A stretch of DNA of 64,000 nt. Source: an uncultured Dysgonomonas sp. Lineage in GTDB: Bacteria; Bacteroidota; Bacteroidia; Bacteroidales; Dysgonomonadaceae. Every line of letters starts with the position of its first letter. The first letter of the stretch is position 1. The position numbers were made by a program, and so were the translations under genes. Below the pieces are notes generated by a model. That model made no database searches, had not been told where the DNA came from, and worked only from the letters and a program-made list of their open reading frames with translations. The stretch lies in NCBI RefSeq assembly GCF_934668725.1, contig NZ_CAKUOF010000009.1, forward strand, positions 124,001 through 188,000. The letters run 5' to 3'. Below, piece after piece: positions 18,501-26,383 of this stretch.

Positions 18501-18776
18501 ACCGTTCATGGCTGTGGCATATACATGTTCTACCCCTTTTATATTCGATATGATTTTTTCGATAGGTTGCACAACGCTCGATTCTACTTCCTGAGGGGTA
18601 GCCCCGGGATAGCCTATCATAATATCCGCCATAGGAACTTCTATCTGAGGTTCTTCTTCGCGCGGAATGAAGTATATACTGAATATGCCCAGAAGCATGA
18701 AAGCAAACATGAGCAGTATACTCAGTTTGGAGCGGATGAATGCTCCGACTATTTTTCCTGAAATTCCGTTTTCCAT
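15564..18776 (-). CDS. RND efflux pump inner-membrane subunit
   Basis: A 1070-residue RND permease of full length. The N-terminal TM1 (SILLMFAFMLLGIFSIYFIPREEEPQ) leads into a porter domain with YPGATPQEVE; TM4 carries GIVVDDSIVIAENM with the two adjacent Asp that relay protons. A second large periplasmic loop (about 590-890) and TM8-12 follow, with LSLIGIIFGHWIMGAYFSAPSMIGFIAL and the final GGTITSTILTLIVVPLLYF. Substrate class (drug versus metal) is not settled; no Met triad is obvious. It is the third gene of a TolC-adaptor-pump operon. Confidence 0.93.
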   Translation of the reverse strand: MENGISGKIVGAFIRSKLSILLMFAFMLLGIFSIYFIPREEEPQIEVPMADIMIGYPGATPQEVESSVVQPIEKIISNIKGVEHVYATAMNGMAMLTVQFYVGEDVERSLVKLYNEMMKNMDRMPQGATMPLVKTRAIDDVPALAFTLWSDNMSDYQIRQVAEVVGSEIKKIPDVAQVNIIGGQSRQVKVMIDKDKMAESKLDFGTISQSLQANNAQMNSGNIVTGDMVYSVQTGNFFADVEDVKNLIVGTNDNHPVYLYQIAQIEDGPEIPQRYVSFGYGEASKDRKADMPDDYSAVTISIAKKKGADAMRLADVVTEKVEHLKKDVITNDLHVEITRNYGETASHKVSELLWHLSIAIIVVTLFVMVAMGWRGGLVVFLSVPVTFALTLFAYYFLGYTLNRITLFALVFVTGIVVDDSIVIAENMHRHFKMKKLPPLQAALYAINEVGNPTILATFTVVAAVLPMAFVSGMMGPYMSPMPIGASIAMVFSLLVALTLTPYFGYLFLRHKDKKEGEKTAKTEKEEPDLHNTRIYKLYARIINPFLESRKKRWTFMIVLTVVLLGSFSLFYTKAVPVKMLPFDNKNEFQVVVDMPEGTTLERTAAVVKELATYISRNDKVTSYQTYVGASAPISFNGLVRHYDMRMGNNVADIQVNLVDKGYRKEQSHDIAKSMRNELQAIGNKYNANVKVVEVPPGPPVMSTIVAEIYGPDYGQQIAVAKQIKDMLVETNNVVDVDWSIEDPQTEYKFDVDKEKAMKMGVPTAQVVQNMYAALSGMPVGILHQPSSVNQVGIVLQLPEKEKSNLEDVLNTKVVNQQGIAIPINQLVQVSKVEKSKSINRKDQKRVVYVLTEVAGDLESPVYPITEISDRLSEVKLPEGYTLSEEYSSQPKFEDNFSLKWDGEWQITYEVFRDLGLAFLFVLIIIYVLIVAWFQNFVTPLVQLSAIPLSLIGIIFGHWIMGAYFSAPSMIGFIALAGIMVRNSVLLIDFIDIRLKDGIPLKQAIVEAGAVRTTPIVLTAGGVVLGAVVILFDPIFQGLAISLMGGTITSTILTLIVVPLLYFKMLKKKIK

Positions 18777-18785
18777 AATGCTTTC

Positions 18786-19868
18786 TTATTTTGAGATCGA
18801 TACTTTTGTTCCGTTATATAATTTGCCGTCGGCTTTCAGGACGATCTGTTCTCCGGGTTTTACTCCCGATAATACTTCCACCTGATCGCCCACTGTCTTG
18901 CCAAGGCGTACCCAACGCAGATGGACTTCATTTTGATTGTTGATTACATAGATACCTGTCAGTTGATCGCGATAAACGATAGACGATTTTTGGAGCATAA
19001 CCGTTCCGGGGTTGTCTAACTTTACTTTTGCTGGAATAAATACGTTTACGAACATACCTGCACGAATCGACTCTATTCCTTTGGTGTCGATAGCCAGTTT
19101 CACAGAATATTGACCTCCCGTGCCAAATGCCGAAGGGCTGAGTTCTTTAACTATTCCTTCGATAGTTATATCCAGCGATTTTATTGAAATTTGTGCTACA
19201 TCTCCTAATTTCACATATTGTATATAGGTTTCGGGTACGGCTGCTACTACTTGCAACTCGCCATTCTGTTCGATAGTCAGGATAGGCATACCTGGGTTTG
19301 CCATACTGCCTTCGTCCATCATTTTTTGAGTAACAATCCCCGAAAAAGGAGCTTTTATATTGGAATATGCAAGCATAGCATTCACCTCATTCAGCTGTTG
19401 CTTTGCCATTTGCACCTTAGCCTGCATGGATGTTTTTTGCAAGGCTATATTTTCGAGCTCTTTATCAGAGACACTGTTTTGCTGACGTAGTGTCTTAAAC
19501 CTATCGTAATCACGCTCGGCGTTTCGGGCGGCAGCTTCGGCTTCGGTAATCATTGCCTGTACCTGTGCTTTTTTTGCGAGAATCTCGTCACTGCTTATTG
19601 ATACCAGTAACTGACCGGCTGTTACTTTGTCGCCCGGTTTTACATATATCTTATTTACATAGCCCATGATGCGTGTGCTGATGGTTGCCGTTTGCTTGGC
19701 CACAACTTCCCCACTGAGGTATATACCTTGGTCGGTGGCTTCGGTTGGCGAATAGGCTTCTACCTTGACAGGGTTTTCGGTTACGGTTGATTTTTTCTCG
19801 CTCGATCCACACGAATAAAGTACGGAAGCGGTGGCAATGCTTAAAATAATTTGATGTAACGTTTTCAT
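18786..19868 (-). CDS. Efflux periplasmic adaptor (membrane fusion lipoprotein)
   Basis: A 360-residue adaptor with lipobox VLYSC, a first lipoyl half (QTATISTRIMGYVNKIYVKPGDKVTAGQLL), a helical hairpin of about 60 residues (about 95-165), the second lipoyl half (SNIKAPFSGIVTQKMMDEGSM), a beta-barrel domain and a membrane-proximal domain (VLSGVKPGEQIVLK). It should bridge the pump and the TolC-like channel. Nine bases separate its stop from the pump start. Confidence 0.92.
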   Translation of the reverse strand: MKTLHQIILSIATASVLYSCGSSEKKSTVTENPVKVEAYSPTEATDQGIYLSGEVVAKQTATISTRIMGYVNKIYVKPGDKVTAGQLLVSISSDEILAKKAQVQAMITEAEAAARNAERDYDRFKTLRQQNSVSDKELENIALQKTSMQAKVQMAKQQLNEVNAMLAYSNIKAPFSGIVTQKMMDEGSMANPGMPILTIEQNGELQVVAAVPETYIQYVKLGDVAQISIKSLDITIEGIVKELSPSAFGTGGQYSVKLAIDTKGIESIRAGMFVNVFIPAKVKLDNPGTVMLQKSSIVYRDQLTGIYVINNQNEVHLRWVRLGKTVGDQVEVLSGVKPGEQIVLKADGKLYNGTKVSISK

Positions 19869-19892
19869 ATATTTTTGCGTTTATTTGTTTAA

Positions 19893-21197
19893 TTATTCAG
19901 ATAAAAAGCTGAGATATGCTTCTGTTATATTGTATGTCATCACGGCTTGTGAGAGTTGGAGTTGTTGTTTGGACAATTGAGCTTGTGCCATAAGCAGGTC
20001 GGTGGTGCTGACCAAACCTTCTCGATACCTGTTGCTCAGTATGCGCAATGCTTCGGCAGCTTGTTCTACACTTGATTTCTGCTTATTTATTTCAATCTGT
20101 GAGTCGTTTAGGTCACGTTTTGTTTTATAAATTTCCATTTGACTTTGTTTAAGATGAAGATTTAACTCTTCCTGCATCTTGTCTCGCTGAAAACGAGCCG
20201 ATTGGAATTTACTTTTGTTCTGATTGCCTGAAAATACATTCCAGCTCATTTTTATTCCGACCAGATATGAATCGGCTTTGAATCCGAACATTTTGTCATC
20301 ATTCCAGCCATAGCTGCCAAAAGCGTTGATGCGAGGCAGAAATGCCATTTTCGATGATTTAACCATCATGTCGCTGGCATCCAACGCTTTGTTTAGTGCC
20401 ATAATATCTGAGCGGTAGGCGAGTTGTGTACTGTTTTGGTGGAGTGTTACCTGTTGCTTTAAAGAGTCTACATTATAAACATAGTCCTCGGTGTCGCCTC
20501 CCATTAATAGATTCAATCCATCCGATGCGTTTTGAATATTGCTGGATGCTTTTGCCAGAGCACTTTCTATGGTATTGACTTGTACTTGAGCATTTAGTAC
20601 GTCTGATTTTTGTACAAGCCCTTGATCGTAAAAATTTGATACAGAACTGTGGATTTGTTTGACATCGTTTAGCGATTCCTGCAAAATACGCTGTGCCTGA
20701 TAGGCCATCTGCAATTGGGTATAAGCTTTTTTTACTTCGAATTCAATATATTCTTTGGTGCGTTGAGCCTTGTACTTATACATTTCTTCTTGAGCCTTAG
20801 CTCCTTTACGCGCATATACCATGTCCAGATTGAACAAGGGCATTTTAGCTTCGATTTGGGCATTGTAATTTTGCGATGCTCCGGGATTGTTTAGCTTGGC
20901 AGGATCAAAATCCATTTGAGTAACCGATTCTTGCTGAAGTAAAAAACCGAAAGCATTGAGTGGATTATTTGTACTCAAGGCAGTATATCCTAAATCAATT
21001 TGCGGTAAAAATATAGCATCGGTCTGTCGATAATTTGCATTGGCTATTTTTATGTCCAGTTTGGCTATTTTTATGTTGTCGCTGTTTTCTACAGCTGTTA
21101 GGACTGCTTCCTCCAACGAAATATATCGGCTATTTTGAGCTTGTGCCGAGAATACCAGTAAGGCTGCACTAATAGCTACTACATTTAGTTTTTTCAT
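19893..21197 (-). CDS. TolC-family outer-membrane efflux protein
   Basis: A 434-residue TolC-like protein: signal peptide (VVAISAALLVFSAQA), then two structural repeats. The first runs ISLEEAVLTAVENSDNIKIAKLDI to the ANYRQTDAIFLPQIDLGY strand; the second includes MALNKALDASDMMVKSSKMAFLPRINAFGSYG, with long coiled-coil helices between. It should form the trimeric outer-membrane duct. It is the first gene of the efflux operon. Upstream sequence (21,235-21,310) has a cluster of GGAAA/TTTCC half-sites. Confidence 0.92.
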   Translation of the reverse strand: MKKLNVVAISAALLVFSAQAQNSRYISLEEAVLTAVENSDNIKIAKLDIKIANANYRQTDAIFLPQIDLGYTALSTNNPLNAFGFLLQQESVTQMDFDPAKLNNPGASQNYNAQIEAKMPLFNLDMVYARKGAKAQEEMYKYKAQRTKEYIEFEVKKAYTQLQMAYQAQRILQESLNDVKQIHSSVSNFYDQGLVQKSDVLNAQVQVNTIESALAKASSNIQNASDGLNLLMGGDTEDYVYNVDSLKQQVTLHQNSTQLAYRSDIMALNKALDASDMMVKSSKMAFLPRINAFGSYGWNDDKMFGFKADSYLVGIKMSWNVFSGNQNKSKFQSARFQRDKMQEELNLHLKQSQMEIYKTKRDLNDSQIEINKQKSSVEQAAEALRILSNRYREGLVSTTDLLMAQAQLSKQQLQLSQAVMTYNITEAYLSFLSE

Positions 21198-21593
21198 CTT
21201 CTCTATATTTATTTGTTTTATTTTTTTTTATGGTTTCGTTGGAAATAATATCCAATGGAAATATATTGCAAAGGAAATAAAAAGTTTCCAATAAAACAAA
21301 TTTCCATGAGAAAATAAATAAGAGGGCTTGTGTGTGAAAGTTATATACTTGAATATCTTATATAATACCGATGGTAGAAGATAATTTTATATCCTCATTT
21401 TATTGGTATCTCTATTTTCTATATAAATGCTTGTTTTAAGCTAGAATGGAATATGGATTTCTTATCGTAAAGTGAAAGCAGAGGCGGTATTGCTTTAAAG
21501 GTATCTTGTTTACGATTGAGGATGTTTTATATAATGATCTTGTAAAGATGTGGAGAGATAACTATTATATGATTTTTGGGAAAACTTACATAT
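21198..21593. promoter_or_regulatory. Gene-free control region of the efflux operon
   Basis: No gene is seen. Near the operon start there is a dense cluster of half-sites: TTGGA/TCCAA around 21239-21255, GGAAA/TTTCC at 21273-21277 and 21285-21289, and further GGAAAT and TTTCC copies to 21,305. I found no clear TAnnTTTG box on the minus strand here. The rest is AT-rich spacer up to the HxlR gene. Confidence 0.35.
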
Positions 21594-21938
21594 TTATAGC
21601 TGATTTATAGCTGACATTTTGTATTTGTCTCCCCATATTTCCAATTGTTTGAGAATAGGAAGTAGATCTTTTCCCGCTTGAGTCAAATGATATTCTACTT
21701 TCATTGGAATAACAGGGTAAATGGTTTTCTCAACTATCCCTTGTAGCTGCAATTCCTTCAACTGCTTAGTCAATGCCCTTTTAGGGGCAACAGATATAGA
21801 ACGATGTAAATCGCTTGGACGCCTAATTCCTTTACTTATTTCTAAAATAAGCCAGGCTTTCCAGCTTCCTGCGAGTATATCCAATGGAATGCGGACTGAG
21901 CAGTTTAAATAGTCCATCGGGTTCTTCTTCTGATACAT
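21594..21938 (-). CDS. HxlR-family winged-helix regulator
   Basis: A 114-residue regulator. The N-terminus has NCSVRIPLDILAGSWKAWLILEIS, the HxlR pattern in which a Cys often acts as a thiol sensor, followed by RRPSDLHRSISVAPKRALTKQLKELQLQGIVEKTIYPVIPMKVEYHLTQAGKDL, the HTH and wing. Divergent from the UvrA-like gene with 124 bases between starts, so it could control itself and that neighbour. Its own TAACTTTG box lies 25 bases upstream. Confidence 0.88.
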   Translation of the reverse strand: MYQKKNPMDYLNCSVRIPLDILAGSWKAWLILEISKGIRRPSDLHRSISVAPKRALTKQLKELQLQGIVEKTIYPVIPMKVEYHLTQAGKDLLPILKQLEIWGDKYKMSAINQL

Positions 21939-21962
21939 TTTAGATCTTTTTTAGTAGATGAT

Positions 21963-21970
21963 CAAAGTTA
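21963..21970 (-). promoter_or_regulatory. -7 box of the HxlR gene
   Basis: TAACTTTG on the minus strand fits TAnnTTTG and lies 25 bases before the start codon. Confidence 0.55.
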
Positions 21971-22050
21971 ATCAATTTGTAATCAAAGGGTGAAAAATTT
22001 GTCTCTATATGAAAAAAATATCGCTTATTGTTCTGTTCATCATGCTATTA

Positions 22051-22058
22051 TATTTTTG
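22051..22058 (+). promoter_or_regulatory. TAnnTTTG box immediately before the UvrA-like gene
   Basis: TATTTTTG fits the consensus and ends four bases before ATG 22063, which would leave almost no 5' leader. Either the transcript is leaderless, or the box is a chance match inside the longer open frame that begins at 22009. Confidence 0.35.
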
Positions 22059-22062
22059 TAGA

Positions 22063-24342
22063 ATGAAAGTGAAAAATATCATCATTGAAGGCGCAAGGGA
22101 AAATAACCTTCAAAATATATCTGTAATCATACCGAAAGATAGAATAACCGTATTTACAGGGGTATCAGGTTCAGGTAAATCATCTCTGGTATTCGATACG
22201 ATAGCTGCCGAATCTCAGCGGTTATTGAATGAGACTTATGACAGTTTTATACGGCATAGACTTCAAAAATATGGTAAGCCCGATGTGGATACGATAAAAA
22301 ATTTATCCGTATCTATAATCGTTGACCAAAAACAGATTTCAGGTAATGTACGTTCGACAGTGGGAACCGTTACCGATATATACTCGTTATTACGTTTGTT
22401 GTTTTCAAGATTGGGTAAACCTTTTGTTGGGCATGCCAATAGTTTCTCATTCAACAATCCGCAAGGGATGTGCCCCAAGTGTGACGGGATCGGGAAAATA
22501 AATACAATTGATCTTGATGAATTGATAGATAAAGAAAAATCATTGAACCAAGGAGCGATAAACTTTCCGACATTTGAAGTCGGAGGCTGGCGATGGACGC
22601 GTTATGTTTATTCGGGGCTTTTCGATAACGATAAAAAAATAAAGGATTATACGGAGCAGGAATGGTATAACCTTATCCATGCAGATGGTATTAAACTGAA
22701 AAATCCTGATCCGCAATTCCCTAAAACATCGATATATGAAGGAATATTGCCCCGTTTCGAACGTTCGTTCCTGAAAAAAGAATCTACCATATCTAAAGGA
22801 AAGAATTTGAAACGGTTCAAAGAAGTAGTTGTACAAGACCTATGTTCCGATTGTAAAGGCAGTAGGTTGAATCGCAATATACTGAGTTGCAAAATCGATG
22901 GGAAGAATATAGCCGATTATTCCAGCATGCAGATTGACGAACTGTTGAAAGAGATATACAGCATTAAAGATAAAGTATTGCAGCCAGTTATTGATTCAAT
23001 TTCTGAAAGGCTTGAAAGTCTAATTTCGATAGGATTAAGTTATCTGACTTTAAACAGGGATACATCTACTTTATCCGGTGGTGAATCGCAGCGTGTAAAA
23101 CTCATAAAGCATCTGGGTAGCAGCTTGACCGATCTGACTTATATTTTTGATGAACCAAGTGTCGGACTTCATCCAAGCGATGTGCATAAATTGAATAAGC
23201 TCTTAAAAGAGCTGAAGGAAAAGGGGAATACGGTTTTTATCGTAGAACATGATCCTGATGTAATAGCTATAGCCGACCATATAATAGATATGGGCAAGGG
23301 AGCCGGCAAAAACGGTGGAAATATCGTTTATCAGGGAGATTATGCCGGATTGAAAGAATCGGATACCATTACAGGTAAATACTTGTCGTCAAAGAGGGTT
23401 ATAAAGAATGAGTGTAGAAAACCTACAGGATATTTCAGTATGAAGAATCTGACTTTGCACAATCTGAAAAATGTATCTGTTAACATACCAAAAGGAGTCC
23501 TTACTGTCATTTCGGGAGTAGCAGGTTCAGGCAAAAGTTCATTGGTAAAAGAACTGATGAAAAGAGATAAAGACATTATTCTTTTAGATCAGAATCAGAT
23601 ACATACCTCCAAAAGGTCGAATATTGTGACTTATACAGGAATGATGGATGAAATAAGGAGGTTGCTGGCAGAAGTCAATAAAACAAAAGTTTCCTTATTC
23701 AGTAACAATTCGGAAGGTGGATGCAAAGAATGCAAAGGTTTAGGTATTATATCTACCGACTTGGCTTTTATGGATACTGTTGAGGTTATTTGTGACGTAT
23801 GTCATGGTACAGGATATGATGATGATGTGTTACACTATAGGTTAAGAGGAAAAAATATTGTTGAGACTCTATCCATGACTATAAACGAGGCTGTTAAGTA
23901 TTTTACAGAAATCAAAATTAAGCCGATGCTAAGCAAACTGGATAAAGTAGGATTAGGATATATTACATTGGGACAGCCGTTAAATACGTTATCAGGTGGA
24001 GAAAGGCAACGCCTTAAACTCGCTATTCAGTTAGATAAGCAAGGGCAGGCGTACATATTCGATGAACCGACAAGTGGTCTGCACGGTTCGGATATAGCAA
24101 AGTTAATACAGCTGTTCAACAGGCTGGTCGATAGAAGCAATACCGTAATAATTGTAGAACACAACTTGGATATTATTTCGCAGGCGGACTGGCTGATTGA
24201 TATGGGACACGAAGCCGGAAGTAATGGAGGGCAAGTTATTTTCGAAGGATATCCAAAAGATATTATTAAGGAGGTTAGTAATAAAACAGGTATTTACCTA
24301 AAACGGTATCTGCAAAATAATCAGTTGTTTAATAATGGCTGA
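22063..24342 (+). CDS. UvrA-like ABC-type ATPase (excinuclease A paralogue)
   Basis: About 759 residues, clearly shorter than canonical UvrA (about 940). Two ABC halves are present: Walker A GVSGSGKSS and GVAGSGKSS, signatures LSGGESQRVKL and LSGGERQRLKL, and Walker B segments YIFDEPSVGLHPSD and YIFDEPTSGLHGSD. Zinc knuckles are CPKCDGIG, CSDCKGS, CKECKGLG and CDVCHGTG. The reduced size suggests loss of the UvrB-binding region, as in UvrA2/DrrC-type paralogues that give drug or DNA-adduct tolerance. I chose ATG 22063 because the family N-terminus (VKNIIIEGARENNL) follows directly; ATG 22009 would add a hydrophobic leader that makes no sense for a DNA-binding ATPase. Confidence 0.88.
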   Translation: MKVKNIIIEGARENNLQNISVIIPKDRITVFTGVSGSGKSSLVFDTIAAESQRLLNETYDSFIRHRLQKYGKPDVDTIKNLSVSIIVDQKQISGNVRSTVGTVTDIYSLLRLLFSRLGKPFVGHANSFSFNNPQGMCPKCDGIGKINTIDLDELIDKEKSLNQGAINFPTFEVGGWRWTRYVYSGLFDNDKKIKDYTEQEWYNLIHADGIKLKNPDPQFPKTSIYEGILPRFERSFLKKESTISKGKNLKRFKEVVVQDLCSDCKGSRLNRNILSCKIDGKNIADYSSMQIDELLKEIYSIKDKVLQPVIDSISERLESLISIGLSYLTLNRDTSTLSGGESQRVKLIKHLGSSLTDLTYIFDEPSVGLHPSDVHKLNKLLKELKEKGNTVFIVEHDPDVIAIADHIIDMGKGAGKNGGNIVYQGDYAGLKESDTITGKYLSSKRVIKNECRKPTGYFSMKNLTLHNLKNVSVNIPKGVLTVISGVAGSGKSSLVKELMKRDKDIILLDQNQIHTSKRSNIVTYTGMMDEIRRLLAEVNKTKVSLFSNNSEGGCKECKGLGIISTDLAFMDTVEVICDVCHGTGYDDDVLHYRLRGKNIVETLSMTINEAVKYFTEIKIKPMLSKLDKVGLGYITLGQPLNTLSGGERQRLKLAIQLDKQGQAYIFDEPTSGLHGSDIAKLIQLFNRLVDRSNTVIIVEHNLDIISQADWLIDMGHEAGSNGGQVIFEGYPKDIIKEVSNKTGIYLKRYLQNNQLFNNG

Positions 24343-24498
24343 AATAGAATAGTACAGTAAAGAACTAAAGTCTATAAAATTGGGTGTTCCCTGAGGGTGT
24401 TTTCTATGACCAAGAAATTGAAGGTTATCGAACTCCAAAGCACAACGCATTTCTTCATTTAATCAACACATAAATAGTGAGTTATAGAAATGAAAAAA

Positions 24499-24530
24499 GC
24501 GACAAAAAGAAGAAATCTTCAATTTGTCGC
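24499..24530 (+). terminator. Two-step hairpin, possible terminator
   Basis: An 8-bp outer stem (24499-24506 with 24523-24530), a 2/2 internal loop, and a 4-bp inner stem (24509-24512 with 24517-24520). It lies 157 bases after the UvrA-like stop; there is no T-run, so its role is unsure. Confidence 0.35.
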
Positions 24531-24838
24531 TCTCAGTGCGGATGAAGGCAGTAGAACCTGCCCTCTAAGCCTTTGTATATCTTACATTTGCGAATGTCGA
24601 AAAATCGTAAGGTTGCAATTGAGTAACGATTTAAAATCCTATTTTGCAACATTTTGCTTTATTGCCTTAAAGCTTAGGATAAAGGTAATAAATTATCAGG
24701 AAAAAGGGACTCTAATTATCAACTAAATATGTTACGCCCTGATCTTTATTTTCACAACTCCTTTCTTACATCGTTTCACATCATTGAACTATTGGTTTTT
24801 AACAATTTAATTTTCTTGCATCTATTTTCAAGGATTGA

Positions 24839-24879
24839 TTTCTTGCAAATTTAGTTTTAAATCGTAAATTTGCAAGAAA
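24839..24879 (+). promoter_or_regulatory. Operator-promoter with 15-bp inverted repeat
   Basis: Perfect arms at 24839-24853 and 24865-24879, 11-base spacer. The right arm contains the -7 box TAAATTTG (24865-24872), and the start codon follows at 24890. A bound dimer would cover the whole core promoter. The copy also matches the GTAnnTTTGC core used by CTnDOT-type integrases (24864-24873), an ambiguity inherent to the promoter consensus. Confidence 0.65.
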
Positions 24880-24889
24880 TAATGACGTT

Positions 24890-26038
24890 ATGATTAATAG
24901 AACCCTCTCTTCTAAATTAATAGACTTAGCAAAGAAATATCCGATTGTTACTCTTACAGGTCCAAGACAGTCGGGAAAATCGACATTATTAAGAATGTGT
25001 TTTCCTGAATATCAATATATATCATTGGAAGATCCAGATATGAGGCTATACGCCTTGGAGGATCCAAGAGGGTTTCTTTCAACTTACCCTAACAAAACGA
25101 TTATTGACGAAGTACAGAGAGTTCCCGAACTGTTTTCTTATCTCCAAACACATGTTGATAATGAAAATAAAGAAGGTATGTACCTCTTAGCCGGATCACA
25201 TAATTTCCTATTAATGCAACATATTGGACAATCTTTAGCAGGAAGAACTGCTGTACTGCGTTTGTTGCCATTTTCACATAAAGAGATGAAAGCAGGATAT
25301 ATCCTTCCACCCTCAATTGATGAAGAAATATTTAATGGAGCATACCCACGCATTTATGATAAGGGTATTAGTCCAATCGATTTCTATCCATTTTATATTC
25401 AGACATATGTTGAACGAGATGTTCGTTTAATGAAAAACATTGGAGATCTGAGTAAGTTTATCCGATTCTTGAAATTATGTGCAGGGCGTATAGGGCAGTT
25501 ACTCAATTTATCTTCTTTGGCTAACGAATGTGGCATTGCAGTTTCAACAGCTCAAGCTTGGGTTTCACTATTAGAAGCAAGTTACATTTTATATCTTCTA
25601 AAACCAGATCACAACAATTACGCGAAACGACTTGTCAAAACGCCTAAATTGTATTTTTATGATACAGGTTTGGCTTGTTCGTTGTTGGAAATAAAAGATG
25701 CAAGTCAAATTTCAACTCATTTCCTGCGTGGAGGCTTATTTGAAAATTTGGTTATTAATGAATTTATCAAAGAGGCTTACAATAAAGGACAAGAAGCTAA
25801 TTTAACATTTTGGCGCGACAGCACTGGCAATGAAGTTGATTTATTACAATACATTGATGGTAAACCCCATGCTTTTGAAATTAAATCGGGAGCTACTTAC
25901 TCCAAAGATTATTTTAAGGGGATTGATAAATGGGCTAAACTTTCAGAAGCAACTTCAGATCAATGCTTCGCAATCTATACCGGGGACAAATCCTTAAAAA
26001 CCTCAAAGGGAGACGTGATTTCGTGGGAGAAAATATAA
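24890..26038 (+). CDS. AAA-family ATPase with DUF4143 domain (first copy)
   Basis: A 382-residue protein: Walker A GPRQSGKST (residues 24-32), Walker B TIIDEVQRVPEL, sensor-like YLLAGSHNFLL, the LPFSHKEM block typical of the family, then the DUF4143 part (GRIGQLLNLSSLANECGIAVSTAQAWVSLLEASYILYLL, PKLYFYDTGLAC) and a C-terminal nuclease-like fold (FWRDSTGNEVDLLQY, HAFEIKSG) with the EVD...EIK arrangement of PD-(D/E)XK enzymes. The role of this widespread family is not established; some members are toxin-like or defence-linked. A second, divergent member lies 345 bases downstream. Confidence 0.85.
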   Translation: MINRTLSSKLIDLAKKYPIVTLTGPRQSGKSTLLRMCFPEYQYISLEDPDMRLYALEDPRGFLSTYPNKTIIDEVQRVPELFSYLQTHVDNENKEGMYLLAGSHNFLLMQHIGQSLAGRTAVLRLLPFSHKEMKAGYILPPSIDEEIFNGAYPRIYDKGISPIDFYPFYIQTYVERDVRLMKNIGDLSKFIRFLKLCAGRIGQLLNLSSLANECGIAVSTAQAWVSLLEASYILYLLKPDHNNYAKRLVKTPKLYFYDTGLACSLLEIKDASQISTHFLRGGLFENLVINEFIKEAYNKGQEANLTFWRDSTGNEVDLLQYIDGKPHAFEIKSGATYSKDYFKGIDKWAKLSEATSDQCFAIYTGDKSLKTSKGDVISWEKI

Positions 26039-26043
26039 GTTTT

Positions 26044-26202
26044 TTATTTAAAAACAGTAATCATATCAAAGCCGATCATGCTCATTTGAGCAATAAGTCG
26101 CTCTTGTAGAACTATGACTTTTCCTAAATAATAGGATATGGTTTTCTCATCACAATGGAAATTAGCCCAATCCTCGTACTGCCAAATATAGATCCTTTTC
26201 AT
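26044..26202 (-). pseudogene. Remnant of a Fic/DUF4172 gene
   Basis: Reading the minus strand from ATG 26202 gives 52 residues (MKRIYIWQYEDWANFHCDE, then a helix with VIVLQERLIAQMSMIGFD) before a stop at 26044. This is the DUF4172 domain that forms the N-terminus of many Fic AMP-transferases (about 370 residues). The Fic domain with HPFxxGNG is absent; its place is taken by the end of the DUF4143 gene. I infer a truncation by rearrangement, not an intact small gene. Confidence 0.7.
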
Positions 26203-26358
26203 ATTCACCGTATATTATGCGGTAATTATAGGATTTATTTGTCGCATGAAGGAATTATTCAACGCAAATTGTAAGAATATAAACTCTATTTTCATCAATA
26301 CTTCAAATGTAAATCCAAAAATATCGCGAAAATATCGGATTGTATTCCAAATTTATCG

Positions 26359-26366
26359 TACATTTG
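26359..26366 (+). promoter_or_regulatory. -7 box of the second DUF4143 gene
   Basis: TACATTTG fits TAnnTTTG; a TTG at 26340-26342 could serve as the -33 element. The start codon at 26384 is 18 bases downstream, which argues against the longer open frame from 26246. Confidence 0.6.
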
Positions 26367-26383
26367 AATTAAATATATCCGAT

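Larger units (their letters stand above)
24343..24889. other. Gene-free spacer with a hairpin
   Basis: No credible gene in 547 bases. A hairpin lies at 24499-24530 (GCGACAAA with TTTGTCGC, inner GAAG/CTTC). The open frame at 24490-24726 runs through that hairpin and has no protein-like pattern. The last 50 bases form the operator-promoter of the DUF4143 gene. Confidence 0.5.

Noticed and set aside
24540..24585. tRNA-like T-arm (GGCAG/CTGCC) on the minus strand
   Set aside because: The loop is six bases instead of seven and no acceptor, D-arm or anticodon arm can be fitted.
24490..24726. 78-residue open frame in the spacer after the UvrA-like gene
   Set aside because: It starts inside a hairpin and lacks any recognisable pattern or ribosome site.
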